Below, piece by piece: positions 1-14,580 of a DNA stretch of 64,000 nucleotides. Source of the stretch: Stictocephala bisonia (Eukaryota > Arthropoda > Insecta > Hemiptera > Membracidae); NCBI GenBank assembly GCA_035578905.1, contig JAQJVL010000427.1:521001-585000 (forward strand), given 5' to 3'. The position numbers and the translations under genes were made by a program. The notes beneath the pieces were generated by a model. The model saw nothing but the letters and a program-made list of their open reading frames with translations. It was not told where the DNA came from and did no database searches. Every line of letters starts with the position of its first letter. Positions within the stretch are counted from its first letter, which is position 1.

Positions 1-139
1 GTGATGGGGGGGCATCACACTACTACTCCATGCTCTAGCCTACTATTGACAACGCAAAATAAAGTGACCTTAAACTATTAATGTACAACAATTAAAAATA
101 AATAAAACAAACAGATTCTTGTGTTTTTTTTTTTTTTTT

Positions 140-1775
140 TATCTTGTAAGCTAATTTTTCCAGTTCAATTCACTATCTAAGACGATTCCTAAATACTTAA
201 TGCTTGACATTTGCTGAATGCTGGAACAATTAATGCAATTTATTGAATTTCTTAGACAATCAACACACTTGTACAAAAATATCTCGTTGAACCTGAACGT
301 TTATTTTTTAGGAAAAAATCAGATACTTTGTTATTTCTGCGCTAAGAACTAACGTGTTATTAAAAAACAACCAGTTAAATGAATTTAAATCTCTGTTTAT
401 ATAAAAATGAATGGTGTGCCAAGAAGCTCCAGTGTAATTCAAAGTAGAATCATCAGAAAACGCTGTGACCTTTTCCTTGAATTCGCCATTGCACAAGTTA
501 TTATTTAAGATTATATATAGAATTGATCATAACACTAATCCTTGTGAGACTCCACAAGATATTTCACCCATTTCGCCAAGTACACTATTTATTTTTACAC
601 ATTGTTTCCTTTCGAACATTTATATATGTTCAACCATTGTTAAGCTACCTTTCTAAAACCACAATTATATATATATTTTTTTAAGTAATATGTTTTAGTT
701 TGTCAAATGCTTTTCTTATATCAATAAACATTCCACTTACACAACTACCATTATTTATTAAAGCCATAAGTCTATGTAAAGCTAACTATGTACTTAAACC
801 TGATCTAAAAGCAAATTAATTGTTAGGAAAAAAACATTTTGTTTAAGGATGTTATTACTTTTTCTTTCATGATATTTTCATATATTTTGGCAAATGTGGA
901 GATCAAGGAGATAGGTATGATGTTAGACGAAATATTTGGTGAGCAACTCTTATAATTTGGGATCACGACTGCATTTTTTAATTTTGTTGGGAAAACCTCA
1001 GCTATAACACTTAAAGTTAATACCCTAATATGGATGAATGCCATCCAAACCACGTGATGTACCTTGTTTTAAAATTTTAATAGATTTTACTACGTCCTCA
1101 TTCAAAACTGGACCAAGCAAAAATGAGCTTGTTTCGTGGTAATAAGTAAAGATGTTTTTATATTCCACTTCTGTAATAGAGCTATCAATTATATAACTAC
1201 CAACAACCTCCTTAACTACTGACAAAAATATTTATATAATTCTTTGGATACTAGCTCTGAGTTATCTACTTTAACAGCATCTGTGTTCAAGGAAAATTTT
1301 ATTTAATTAATTTTGACCAGTTATTTCATTTACAGTGCTCCATATTTTTTAGGGTTACTTGAATAAACACAAAGATTATTTGAATATTAAGTAGTTTTGG
1401 CAAGATTTATATTCATTTTTAACATATTTCTAAAGCCTACATAATATTTTCTGAATTTTTCATTACTTGGTCTGTGCTTTATGTTGTTATATAGACTATA
1501 TATTTTTTTCTTAATACCCCTGCAAATATTATTAGTTATCCAAGGTTTGATTCTTTTAAAACGATTATTGTTTTAGTCTACTTTAAAGTTACACGCAGAA
1601 ACGCAAGAAAGGAGTTTCAAACAAATCATAAGCCACTGACGCATCCTCTTCGGACTTAAAATTTACCAGTCGACAGTTTCAAAGAAATCATAAGCCACTA
1701 ATGTATCCTCTTCGGACTTAACAACTGACCAGTCGACAGTTTCAAATATACCTCGTAATTTGTGAAAACAAGCCG
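140..1775 (-). pseudogene. Decayed non-LTR retrotransposon (jockey/CR1-type), endonuclease-RT linker and reverse transcriptase
   Basis: Read on the minus strand, successive frames carry the ordered signatures of a non-LTR reverse transcriptase. A KPWIT-like linker motif lies near 1533-1555. The RT entry region (LLGPVLNEDVVKSI ... GLDGIHPY) is at 1025-1225. The segment with FPTKLKNAVVIP and IPISLISTFAKIYE is at 823-1053. Motif A reads FIDIRKAFD near 702-732, motif B GVSQGLVL near 530-553, and the catalytic motif is FSDD at 440-460 (usually F/Y-A-DD). KYLGIVLDSELNW lies near 160-205. Frameshifts and stops separate these pieces, so no full ORF2 survives. The endonuclease and the 3' end are not seen. 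A 62/63-bp tandem duplication sits in the linker. The order and motifs are seen directly; the assignment to the jockey/CR1 group rests on family knowledge, and the exact clade is not resolved. It was once an LINE-type ORF2 polymerase acting in target-primed reverse transcription, and is now inert. Confidence 0.85.
1614..1738 (-). repeat. 62/63-bp tandem duplication inside the retrotransposon linker
   Basis: Two head-to-tail copies (1614-1675 and 1676-1738) differ at a few positions. A third partial start follows at 1739-1746. On the minus strand the 63-bp copy keeps the reading frame and encodes FETVDWSVVK then SEEDTLVAYDFF; the 62-bp copy is shifted by one base. A dW...AY..F pattern is typical of the segment between endonuclease and RT in LINE ORF2. 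Confidence 0.8.
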
Positions 1776-2360
1776 AGGTATATATTGTAAATAGTTATTC
1801 CTTCTTTTAAAACATTGATTTCTTATACAAAGCAAGAATTGAAAACTACATAACGTTTATTTGTTAAAGGATTTAAGTCATATTTTGTTTCAGTGATTTT
1901 AAATACATTATCAATAAATACAGTAAGTGATGAAGACCATCTTAAGTCTGTAATGGATGATTTTAGTAAAGAATGGTATAGTATTAGAATAAATCATTAC
2001 ATATACGTTAATATGGCCTACATTTTAAAAGTAAATTTTACACACGAAATTGGGTACAAAATATATCTAAGCAAAAATACGTAAGCTAAATTAGTTTCTA
2101 AGTTACATGTAAATTTGTCGGTATATGGAAAGCACTACAGAATTTTTCTTTGTAAAAAGACTATGACTATTATATTTTTCATTTACAATTCTGTTACTTA
2201 AATACACTTGTATGATAAACCTTATATTTATAAATAACTGTTTTACTATTTTGTGTCTAGCTCAATCACTATACATAATATAACTTTTAAGGTTCAATCA
2301 ATACTTGAAATAAATAAATTTTTCCTATCAAGTAAATTACTATTCACATACGATTACAGA
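1776..2360. other. AT-rich DNA, no supported gene
   Basis: The only open frame is 63 codons at 1893-2084 on the plus strand. It shows no recognisable motif and has the AT-rich composition of its surroundings, so I do not call it a gene. Confidence 0.5.
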
Positions 2361-2735
2361 CTTGTAAATATTGTATGTATACTTGTAAATATTGTATGTA
2401 TACTTGGAAATTTTGTATGTATACTTGTAAATATTGTATGTATACTTGTAAATATTGTATGTATACTTGTAAATATTGTATGTATACTTGTAAATATTGT
2501 ATGTATACTTGGAAATTTTGTATGTATACTTGTAAATATTGTATGTATACTTGTAAATATTGTATGTATACTTGTAAATATTGTATGTATACTTGTAAAT
2601 ATTGTATGTATACTTGTAAATATTGTATGTATACTTGGAAATTTTGTATGTATACTTGTAAATATTGTATGTATACTTGTAAATATTGTATGTATACTTG
2701 TAAATATTGTATGTATACTTGGAAATTTTGTATAA
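2361..2735. repeat. 21-bp minisatellite, about 18 units, two unit types
   Basis: Exact 21-bp periodicity starts at 2361, with the last unit at 2718. Type A is CTTGTAAATATTGTATGTAT plus A; type B carries TTGG and TTTT substitutions (CTTGGAAATTTTGTATGTAT plus A). Their order is A2 B A4 B A5 B A3 B. Because 21 is a multiple of three, frames stay open on both strands (for example 2253-2735 plus and 2354-2749 minus). These are artefacts of the period rather than genes. Confidence 0.95.
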
Positions 2736-4321
2736 TAGTAGTTATTCATTGAAAAGACGATAGAACATTTGTTGTTTTATGTTTTTCTGTAAATACATTT
2801 TATTTGAACTAAGCCAACTTAAATCAACTCATGTAATTAATGCTAAGTTTCGTAATTTTAACTATATTATTTCATTAACTAATGATAGTAATGCTATATT
2901 GTATAAAAGTCGAATGTATTTTTGTAAAGTAACTTTCAAAGAAGTGGTGTATTAATCATTAGTTACAGGTAAAAGTCGTACTAAAGGGACAGTTTCATTT
3001 TTGTTAACAATGGATTAGATTTTAGATAATGCCGTGTTTTTGATTTTAATTCTTGCTTAAATAGATGAGTATTCGTTAAATTAGATTTGCAATGTAAGCA
3101 AACGATTTCAGATACGTTTCTATGACTTGATCATAGACCTTAGATAGTTCACGTTAGGAGAGAGCTATCTGGATCCATGTATATATGACCCTCAGCGCTT
3201 TAAAATCAATTATGTTTTTTAATCGTTACTTTACGACAGTTCCATATAAACCCAAGAATATTTAAGTCTACAAATTGAATACTTAAATTATTTAGGTATA
3301 CCCACTGTTCATTTATTCCGGCTACGTTTGGGTTAATAATGAGGGTAGATTACACAACCGACATTTCTGAGAACTAAGTTTTCGGATATTTTAAAGTATT
3401 GTTAGTATTAACAAACAATACATGTTTATTCATGATTTCATTCTTGATTATGACCATGTATTGTTTATTGAATAATAATATGAAGAAGTAATAATATATA
3501 ATAGGTAATTACTCTAATTTAATGTCAAATTAATAACTGAACTATTACAAAATAAAAAGTTTGTGAACTTTTTTTAGTTTGAAACCTAAATATATATTCG
3601 TACAGCTGGTTTAAGAAATATTCTCGATGATCTTACAATCTTTGTATATATGTGCTATAAAAATAATATTGTTGAAAATAAAAAATAAAAAAAAAATACT
3701 GTACTTTATTTATCCAATGTGAGCCCAATCAATGGCTTTATGCGGCACGGTATTATTAATTTTAAAATAACACGTAAAATTCCTCTGAAATAAAATAATT
3801 AATGCTAATGTTTTTATAATGTAGTAAACTGCAGTTGTACATTATTTTAAATTTATATTTAATTTAAAGAACTTTTGAACTCAGCTTCCTGTACACAAAC
3901 TAATTAACGGAGTACCTCTTTGTTTACTCGTAGTTTTCCAATTATAAATGTTTCAACTATTCATGATAGAGCTGTTTGTTTTATTTGGTAAAACAAGCAG
4001 CGCTATGTCTGTCTGCACCGAATGTCTATCATTACAAAGGTAAAGCCCTCATCAGGGTGGTAAGTGTCTATTTATTTGACAATGTATTATACTAGTGTTG
4101 GCTGTTGTGACTAAAGTGGATGCTCGTTATCTTAGTCTTTGCTCTCTTTATTACTCCTCTATTGTCAAAATTATGAAATTTTCAGTTGATGATTAATAAA
4201 TTATTAGAATATAGTATTAAGAATTAGTAATTCATAATTTTAATAATGTATTATGAAGTAAATGCTAATTTACAACAGTAAAACCGTACCTAAATCCATA
4301 TTTCATTACCAGGACTTAACT
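2736..4321. other. AT-rich intergenic DNA, nothing recognised
   Basis: No open frame above 60 codons, no tRNA-like boxes and no long repeat was seen. A small island around 3980-4060 is less AT-rich but has no identifiable function. Confidence 0.5.
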
Positions 4322-4332
4322 TTGCTTGCATA

Positions 4333-5562
4333 ATGTATTATAAACACTATATACGCAATGCTATAGCGTTGCTTGTATAATGTACTATAAACACTATATA
4401 CGCAATGCTATAGCATTGCTTGTATAATGTACTTTAAACACTATATAAGCAATGCTATAGCGTTGCTTGTATAATGTACTATAAACACTATATACGCAAT
4501 GCTATAGCGTTGCTTGTATAATGTACTATAAACACTATATACGCAATGCTATAGCGTTGCTTGTATAATGTACTATAAACACTATATACGCAATGCTATA
4601 GCGTTGCTTGTATAATGTACTATAAACACTATATACGCAATGCTATAGCATTGCTTGTATAATGTACTATAAACACTATATACGCAATGCTATAGCATTG
4701 CTTGTATAATGTACTATAAACACTATATACGCAATGCTATAGCATTGCTTGTATAATGTACTATTAACACTATATACGCAACGCTATAGCATCGCTTGTA
4801 TAATGTACTATGAAAACTATACGCAATGCTATAGCGCTGCTTGCATAATGTAGGCCCTAAAATAAACACTCTATACGAAATGCTATAGCGTTGCTTGTAT
4901 AATGTACTATAAAACTATATACGCAATGCTATAGCGTTGCTTGTATAATGTACTTTAAACACTACATACGCAATGCTATAGCATTGCTTGTATAATGTAC
5001 TATAAACACTATATACGCAATGCTATAGCATTGCTTGTATAATGTACTATAAACACTATATACGCAATGCTATAGCATTGCTTGTATAATGTACTATAAA
5101 CACTATATACGCAATGCTATAGCATTGCTTGTATAATGTACTATAAACACTATATACGCAATGCTATACGTGCTTGTATAATGTACTATAAACACTATAT
5201 ACGCAATGCTATAGCGTTGCTTGTATAATGTACTTTAAACACTATATACGCAATGCTATAGGCTTGCTTGTATAATGTACCCTAAACACTATATACGCAA
5301 TGATATAACATTGCTTGTATAATGTACTATAAACACTATATACGCAATGCTATAGCATTGCTTGTATAATGTACTATAAACACTATATACGCAATGCTAT
5401 AGTATTGCTTGTATAATGTACTATAAACACTATATACGCAATGCTATAGCATTGTTATATAATGTACTATAAACATTATATACGTAATGATATAGCGTTG
5501 CTTGTATAATGTAGGCCCTAATATAAACACTCTATACGGAATGCTATAGCGTTGCTTGTATA
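4333..5562. repeat. Higher-order block, 1,230 bp, copy 1
   Basis: The anchor ATGTATTATAAACACTATAT at 4333 recurs at 5563 and 6793, exactly 1,230 bp apart each time. The variant TAGGCCCTAA units also recur at that offset (4850 and 6080; 5511 and 6741). The block resembles the 1,090-bp sub-block at 8680 with about three extra 47-bp units. Confidence 0.9.
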
Positions 5563-6792
5563 ATGTATTATAAACACTATATACGCTATGCTATAGCGTT
5601 GCTTGTATAATGTACTATAAACACTATATACGCAATGCTATAGCATTGCTTGTATAATGTACTTTAAACACTATATAAGCAATGCTATAGCGTTGCTTGT
5701 ATAATGTACTATAAACACTATATACGCAATGCTATAGCGTTGCTTGTATAATGTACTATAAACACTATATACGCAATGCTATAGCGTTGCTTGTATAATG
5801 TACTATAAACACTATATACGCAATGCTATAGCGTTGCTTGTATAATGTACTATAGAAACTATATACGCAATGCTATAGCATTGCTTGTATAATGTACTAT
5901 AAACACTATATACGCAATGCTATAGCATTGCTTGTATAATGTACTATAAACACTATATACGCAATGCTATAGCATTGCTTGTATAATGTACTATTAACAC
6001 TATATACGCAACGCTATAGCATCGCTTGTATAATGTACTATGAAAACTATACGCAATGCTATAGCGCTGCTTGCATAATGTAGGCCCTAAAATAAACACT
6101 CTATACGAAATGCTATAGCGTTGCTTGTATAATGTACTATAAAACTATATACGCAATGCTATAGCGTTGCTTGTATAATGTACTTTAAACACTACATACG
6201 CAATGCTATAGCATTGCTTGTATAATGTACTATAAACACTATATACGCAATGCTATAGCATTGCTTGTATAATGTACTATAAACACTATATACGCAATGC
6301 TATAGCATTGCTTGTATAATGTACTATAAACACTATATACGCAATGCTATAGCATTGCTTGTATAATGTACTATAAACACTATATACGCAATGCTATACG
6401 TGCTTGTATAATGTACTATAAACACTATATACGCAATGCTATAGCGTTGCTTGTATAATGTACTTTAAACACTATATACGCAATGCTATAGGCTTGCTTG
6501 TATAATGTACCCTAAACACTATATACGCAATGATATAACATTGCTTGTATAATGTACTATAAACACTATATACGCAATGCTATAGCATTGCTTGTATAAT
6601 GTACTATAAACACTATATACGCAATGCTATAGTATTGCTTGTATAATGTACTATAAACACTATATACGCAATGCTATAGCATTGTTATATAATGTACTAT
6701 AAACATTATATACGTAATGATATAGCGTTGCTTGTATAATGTAGGCCCTAATATAAACACTCTATACGGAATGCTATAGCGTTGCTTGTATA
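5563..6792. repeat. Higher-order block, 1,230 bp, copy 2
   Basis: Near-identical to the preceding block, base for base over long stretches, including shared odd units (for example the shortened ATGCTATACGTGCTTG unit at about 5163 and 6393). This implies a recent duplication. Confidence 0.9.
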
Positions 6793-9769
6793 ATGTATTA
6801 TAAACACTATATACGCTATGCTATAGCGTTGCTTGTAAATTGTACTAAAAAACTATATATGCAATGCTATAACGTTGATTGGATAATGTACTATAAATAC
6901 TACGTAACACTATTGCGTAGCTTGTATAATGTATTATATGCACTATATACGCAACACCATTGTGTTGCTTGTATAATGTATTATAAAATCTATATATGTA
7001 ACGCTATTGCGTTGTTTGTATAATGTTTTATAAACACTATAAACGCAACGCTATAGCTTTGCTTGTATAATGTACTATAAACACTATATATGCAATGCTA
7101 TAGCGTTGCTTGTATAATGTACTATAAACACTATATACGCAATGCTATAGCGTTGCTTGTATAATGTACTATAAACACTATATACGCAATGCTATAGCGT
7201 TGCTTGTATAATGTACTATAAACACTATACGCAATGCTATAGCATTGCTTGTATAATGTACTATAAACACTATATACGCAATGCTATAGCATTGCTTTTA
7301 TAATGTACTATAAACACTATATACGCAATGCTATAGCATTGCTTGTATAATGTACTATAAACATTGTATACGCAACGCTATAGCATCGCTTGTATAATGT
7401 ACTATAAAAACTATACGCAATGCTATAGCGTTGCTTGCATAATGTAGGTCCTAATATAAACACTCTATACGAAATGCTATAGCGTTGCTTGTATAATGTA
7501 CTATAAAACTATATACGCAATGCTATAGCGTTGCTTGTATAATGTACTTTAAACACTACATACGCAATGCTATAGCATTGCTTGTATAATGTACTATAAA
7601 CACTATATACGCAATGCTATAGCATTGCTTGTATAATTTACTATAAACACTATATACGTAATGCTATAGCATTGCTTGTATAATGTACTATAAACACTAT
7701 ATACGCAACGCTATAGCGTTGCTTGTATAATGTACTTTAAACACTATATACGCAATGCTATAGCATTGCTTGTATAATGTACTATAAACACTATATACGC
7801 AATGCTATAGCATTGCTTGTATAATGTACTATAAACACTATATACGCAATGCTATAGCATTGCTTGTATAATGTACTATAAACACTATATACGCAACGCT
7901 ATAGCATCGCTTGTATAATGTACTATGAAAACTATACGCAATGCTATAGCGCTGCTTGCATAATGTAGGCCCTAATATAAACACTCTATACGGAATGCTA
8001 TAGCGTTGCTTGTATAATGTACTATAAAACTATATACGCAATGCTATAGCGTTGCTTGTATAATGTACTTTAAACACTACATACGCAATGCTATAGCATT
8101 GCTTGTATAATGTACTTTAAAAACTATATACGCAATGCTATTGCATTGCTTGTATAATGTACTATAAACACTATATACGCAATGCTATAGCATTGCTTGT
8201 ATAATGTACAATAAACACTATATACGCAATGCTATAGCATTGCTTGTATAATGTACTATAAACACTATATACGCAATGCTATATCGTTGCTTGTATAATG
8301 CACTATAAACACTATATACGCAATGCTATAGCGTTGCTTGTATAATGTACTTTAAACACTATATACGCAATGCTATAGGCTTGCTTGTATAATGTACTTT
8401 AAACACTATATACGCAATGATATAGCATTGCTTGTATAATGTACTATAAACACTATATACGCAATGCTATAGCATTGCTTGTATAATGTACTATAAACAC
8501 TATATACGCAATGCTATAGTATTGCTTGTATAATGTACTATAAACACTATATACGCAATGTTATAGCATTGTTATATAATGTACTATAAACATAATATAC
8601 GTAATGATATAGCGTTGCTTGTATAATGTAGGCCCTAATATAAACACTCTATACGGAATGCTATAGCGTTGCTTGTATAATGTATTATAAACACTATATA
8701 CGCAATGCTATAGCGTTGCTTGTATAATGTACTATAAACACTATATACGCAATGCTATAGCGATGCTTGTATAATGTACTATAAACACTATATACGCAAT
8801 GCTATAGCATTGCTTGTATAATGTACTATAAACACTATATACGCAATGCTATAGCATTGCTTGTATAATGTACTATAAACACTATATACGCAATGCTATA
8901 GCATTGCTTGTATAATGTACTATAAACACTATATACGCAATGCTATAGCATTGCTTGTATAATGTACTATTAACACTATATACGCAACGCAATAGCATCG
9001 CTTGTATAATGTACTATGAAAACTATACGCAATGCTATAGCGCTGCTTGCATAATGTAGGCCCTAAAATAAACACTCTATACGGAATGCTATAGCGTTGC
9101 TTGTATAATGTACTATAAAACTATATACGCAATGCTATAGCGTTGCTTGTATAATGTACTTTAAACACTACATACGCAATGCTATAGCATTGCTTGATTA
9201 ATGTACTTTAAAAACTATATACGCAATGCTATAGCATTGCTTGTATAATGTACTATAAACACTATATACGCAATGCTATAGCATTGCTTGTATAATGTAC
9301 TATAAACACTATATACGCAATGCTATAGCATTGCTTGTATAATGTACTATAAACACTATATACGCAATGCTATACGTTGCTTGTATAATGTACTATAAAC
9401 ACTATATACGCAATGCTATAGCGTTGCTGGTATAATGTACTTTAAACACTATATACGCAATGCTATAGGCTTGCTTGTATAATGTACTTTAAACACTATA
9501 TACGCAATGATATAGCATTGCTTGTATAATGTACTATAAACACTATATACGCAATGCTATAGCATTGCTTGTATAATGTACTATAAACACTATATACGCA
9601 ATGCTATAGTATTGCTTGTATAATGTACTATAAACACTATATACGCAATGCTATAGCATTGTTATATAATGTACTATAAACATTATATACGTAATGATAT
9701 AGCGTTGCTTGTATAATGTAGGCCCTAATATAAACACTCTATACGGAATGCTATAGCGTTGCTTGTATA
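6793..9769. repeat. 2,977-bp higher-order repeat, copy 1
   Basis: Anchors at 6793, 9770 and 12747 are exactly 2,977 bp apart. Inside, an anchor at 8680 divides the copy into sub-blocks of 1,887 and 1,090 bp. The start is marked by an unusual run of units (TTGTAAATTGTACT, then ACTACGTAACACTATTGCG, then ACACCATTGTG). Confidence 0.9.
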
Positions 9770-12746
9770 ATGTATTATAAACACTATATACGCTATGCTA
9801 TAGCGTTGCTTGTAAATTGTACTAAAAAACTATATATGCAATGCTATAACGTTGATTGTATAATGTACTATAAATACTACGTAACACTATTGCGTAGCTT
9901 GTATAATGTATTATATGCACTATATACGCAACACCATTGTGTTGCTTGTATAATGTATTATAAAATCTATATATGTAACGCTATTGCGTTGTTTGTATAA
10001 TGTTTTATAAACACTATAAACGCAACGCTATAGCTTTGCTTGTATAATGTACTATAAACACTATATATGCAATGCTATAGCGTTGCTTGTATAATGTACT
10101 ATAAACACTATATACGCAATGCTATAGCGTTGCTTGTATAATGTACTATAAACACTATATACGCAATGCTATAGCGTTGCTTGTATAATGTACTATAAAC
10201 ACTATACGCAATGCTATAGCATTGCTTGTATAATGTACTATAAACACTATATACGCAATGCTATAGCATTGCTTTTATAATGTACTATAAACACTATATA
10301 CGCAATGCTATAGCATTGCTTGTATAATGTATTATAAACATTGTATACGCAACGCTATAGCATCGCTTGTATAATGTACTATAAAAACTATACGCAATGC
10401 TATAGCGTTGCTTGCATAATGTAGGTCCTAATATAAACACTCTATACGAAATGCTATAGCGTTGCTTGTATAATGTACTATAAAACTATATACGCAATGC
10501 TATAGCGTTGCTTGTATAATGTACTTTAAACACTACATACGCAATGCTATAGCATTGCTTGTATAATGTACTATAAACACTATATACGCAATGCTATAGC
10601 ATTGCTTGTATAATGTACTATAAACACTATATACGTAATGCTATAGCATTGCTTGTATAATGTACTATAAACACTATATACGCAACGCTATAGCGTTGCT
10701 TGTATAATGTACTTTAAACACTATATACGCAATGCTATAGCATTGCTTGTATAATGTACTATAAACACTATATACGCAATGCTATAGCATTGCTTGTATA
10801 ATGTACTATAAACACTATATACGCAATGCTATAGCATTGCTTGTATAATGTACTATAAACACTATATACGCAACGCTATAGCATCGCTTGTATAATGTAC
10901 TATGAAAACTATACGCAATGCTATAGCGCTGCTTGTATAATGTAGGCCCTAATATAAACACTCTATACGGAATGCTATAGCGTTGCTTGTATAATGTACT
11001 ATAAAACTATATACGCAATGCTATAGCGTTGCTTGTATAATGTACTTTAAACACTACATACGCAATGCTATAGCATTGCTTGTATAATGTACTTTAAAAA
11101 CTATATACGCAATGCTATAGCATTGCTTGTATAATGTACTATAAACACTATATACGCAATGCTATAGCATTGCTTGTATAATGTACTATAAACACTATAT
11201 ACGCAATGCTATAGCATTGCTTGTATAATGTACTATAAACACTATATACGCAATGCTATAGCGTTGCTTGTATAATGCACTATAAACACTATATACGCAA
11301 TGCTATAGCGTTGCTTGTATAATGTACTTTAAACACTATATACGCAATGCTATAGGCTTGCTTGTATAATGTACTTTAAACACTATATACGCAATGATAT
11401 AGCATTGCTTGTATAATGTACTATAAACACTATATACGCAATGCTATAGCATTGCTTGTATAATGTACTATAAACACTATATACGCAATGCTATAGTATT
11501 GCTTGTATAATGTACTATAAACACTATATACGCAATGTTATAGCATTGTTATATAACGTACTATAAACATAATATACGTAATGATATAGCGTTGCTTGTA
11601 TAATGTAGGCCCTAATATAAACACTCTATACGGAATGCTATAGCGTTGCTTGTATAATGTATTATAAACACTATATACGCAATGCTATAGCGTTGCTTGT
11701 ATAATGTACTATAAACACTATATACGCAATGCTATAGCGTTGCTTGTATAATGTACTATAAACACTATATACGCAACGCTATAGCATCGCTTGTATAATG
11801 TACTATAAACACTATATACGCAATGCTATAGCATTGCTTGTATAATGTACTATAAACACTATATACGCAATGCTATAGCATTGCTTGTATAATGTACTAT
11901 AAACACTATATACGCAATGCTATAGCATTGCTTGTATAATGTACTATTAACACTATATACGCAACGCAATAGCATCGCTTGTATAATGTACTATGAAAAC
12001 TATACGCAATGCTATAGCGCTGCTTGCATAATGTAGGCCCTAAAATAAACACTCTATACGGAATGCTATAGCGTTGCTTGTATAATGTACTATAAAACTA
12101 TATACGCAATGCTATAGCGTTGCTTGTATAATGTACTTTAAACACTACATACGCAATGCTATAGCATTGCTTGATTAATGTACTTTAAAAACTATATACG
12201 CAATGCTATAGCATTGCTTGTATAATGTACTATAAACACTATATACGCAATGCTATAGCATTGCTTGTATAATGTACTATAAACACTATATACGCAATGC
12301 TATAGCATTGCTTGTATAATGTACTATAAACACTATATACGCAATGCTATACGTTGCTTGTATAATGTACTATAAACACTATATACGCAATGCTATAGCG
12401 TTGCTGGTATAATGTACTTTAAACACTATATACGCAATGCTATAGGCTTGCTTGTATAATGTACTTTAAACACTATATACGCAATGATATAGCATTGCTT
12501 GTATAATGTACTATAAACACTATATACGCAATGCTATAGCATTGCTTGTATAATGTACTATAAACACTATATACGCAATGCTATAGTATTGCTTGTATAA
12601 TGTACTATAAACACTATATACGCAATGCTATAGCATTGTTATATAATGTACTATAAACATTATATACGTAATGATATAGCGTTGCTTGTATAATGTAGGC
12701 CCTAATATAAACACTCTATACGGAATGCTATAGCGTTGCTTGTATA
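9770..12746. repeat. 2,977-bp higher-order repeat, copy 2
   Basis: Same order of variant units as the previous copy, with the internal anchor at 11657 (1,887 + 1,090). Differences are scattered single bases, for example GATTGTATAATG here against GATTGGATAATG in copy 1. Confidence 0.9.
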
Positions 12747-14580
12747 ATGTATTATAAACACTATATACGCTATGCTATAGCGTTCCTTGTAAATTGTACT
12801 ATAAAAACTATATATGCAATGCTATAACGTTGATTGTATAATGTACTATAAATACTACGTAACACTATTGCGTAGCTTGTATAATGTATTATATGCACTA
12901 TATACGCAACACCATTGTGTTGCTTGTATAATGTATTATAAAATCTATATATGTAACGCTATTGCGTTGTTTGTATAATGTTTTATAAACACTATAAACG
13001 CAACGCTATAGCTTTGCTTGTATAATGTACTATAAACACTATATATGCAATGCTATAGCGTTGCTTGTATAATGTACTATAAACACTATATACGCAATGC
13101 TATAGCGTTGCTTGTATAATGTACTATAAACACTATATACGCAATGCTATAACGTTGCTTGTATAATGTACTATAAACACTATACGCAATGCTATAGCAT
13201 TGCTTGTATAATGTACTATAAACACTATATACGCAATGCTATAGCATTGCTTGTATAATGTACTATAAACACTATATACGCAATGCTATAGCATTGCTTG
13301 TATAATGTACTATAAACATTGTATACGCAACGCTATAGCATCGCTTGTATAATGTACTATAAAAACTATACGCAATGCTATAGCGTTGCTTGCATAATGT
13401 AGGTCCTAATATAAACACTCTATACGAAATGCTATAGCTTTGCTTGTATAATGTACTATAAAACTATATACGCAATGCTATAGCGTTGCTTGTATAATGT
13501 ACTTTAAACACTACATACGCAATGCTATAGCATTGCTAGTATAATGTACTATAAACACTATATACGCAATGCTATAGCATTGCTTGTATAATGTACTATA
13601 AACACTATATACGTAATGCTATAGCATTGCTTGTATAATGTACTATAAACACTATATACGCAACGCTATAGCGTTGCTTGTATAATGTACTATAAACACT
13701 ATATACGCAATGCTATAGCATTGCTTGTATAATGTACTATAAACACTATATACGCAATGCTATAGCATTGCTTGTATAATGTACTATAAACACTATATAC
13801 GCAATGCTATAGCATTGCTTGTATAATGTACTATAAACACTATATACGCAACGCTATAGCATCGCTTGTATAATGTACTATGAAAACTATACGCAATGCT
13901 ATAGCGCTGCTTGCATAATGTAGGCCCTAATATAAACACTCTATACGGAATGCTATAGCGTTGCTTGTATAATGTACTATAAAACTATATACGCAATGCT
14001 ATAGCGTTGCTTGTATAATGTACTTTAAACACTACATACGCAATGCTATAGCATTGCTTGTATAATGTACTTTAAACACTATATACGCAATGCTATAGCA
14101 TTGCTTGTATAATGTACTATAAACACTATATACGCAATGCTATAGCATTGCTTGTATAATGTACTATAAACACTATATACGCAATGCTATAGCATTGCTT
14201 GTATAATGTACTATAAACACTATATACGCAATGCTATAGCGTTGCTTGTATAATGCACTATAAACACTATATATGCAATGCTATAGCGTTGCTTGTATAA
14301 TGTACTTTAAACACTATATACGCAATGCTATAGGCTTGCTTGTATAATGTACTTTAAACACTATATACGCAATGATATAGCATTGCTTGTATAATGTACT
14401 ATAAACACTATATACGCAATGCTATAGCATTGCTTGTATAATGTACTATAAACACTATATACGCAATGCTATAGTATTGCTTGTATAATGTACTATAAAC
14501 ACTATATACGCAATGTTATAGCATTGTTATATAATGTACTATAAACATTATATACGGAATGCTATAGCGTTGCTTGTATA
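12747..14580. repeat. Truncated higher-order repeat, copy 3 (1,834 bp)
   Basis: Follows the 1,887-bp sub-block of copies 1 and 2 but lacks about 53 bp near 14552, where the TAGGCCC unit is missing. It then passes straight into another higher-order start at 14581, so the 1,090-bp sub-block is absent. Confidence 0.8.

Noticed and set aside
1..18. GTGATGGGGGGGCATCAC hairpin at the window edge
   Set aside because: A 6-bp stem is too short to interpret, and the window edge hides its context.
2253..2752. Open frames of 125-160 codons with 7-residue repeats
   Set aside because: Caused by the 21-bp period; open on both strands.
6793..10000. Two near-identical 76-codon frames (6793-7023 and 9770-10000) that look like a conserved duplicated gene
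   Set aside because: They are equivalent places in two copies of the higher-order satellite repeat.
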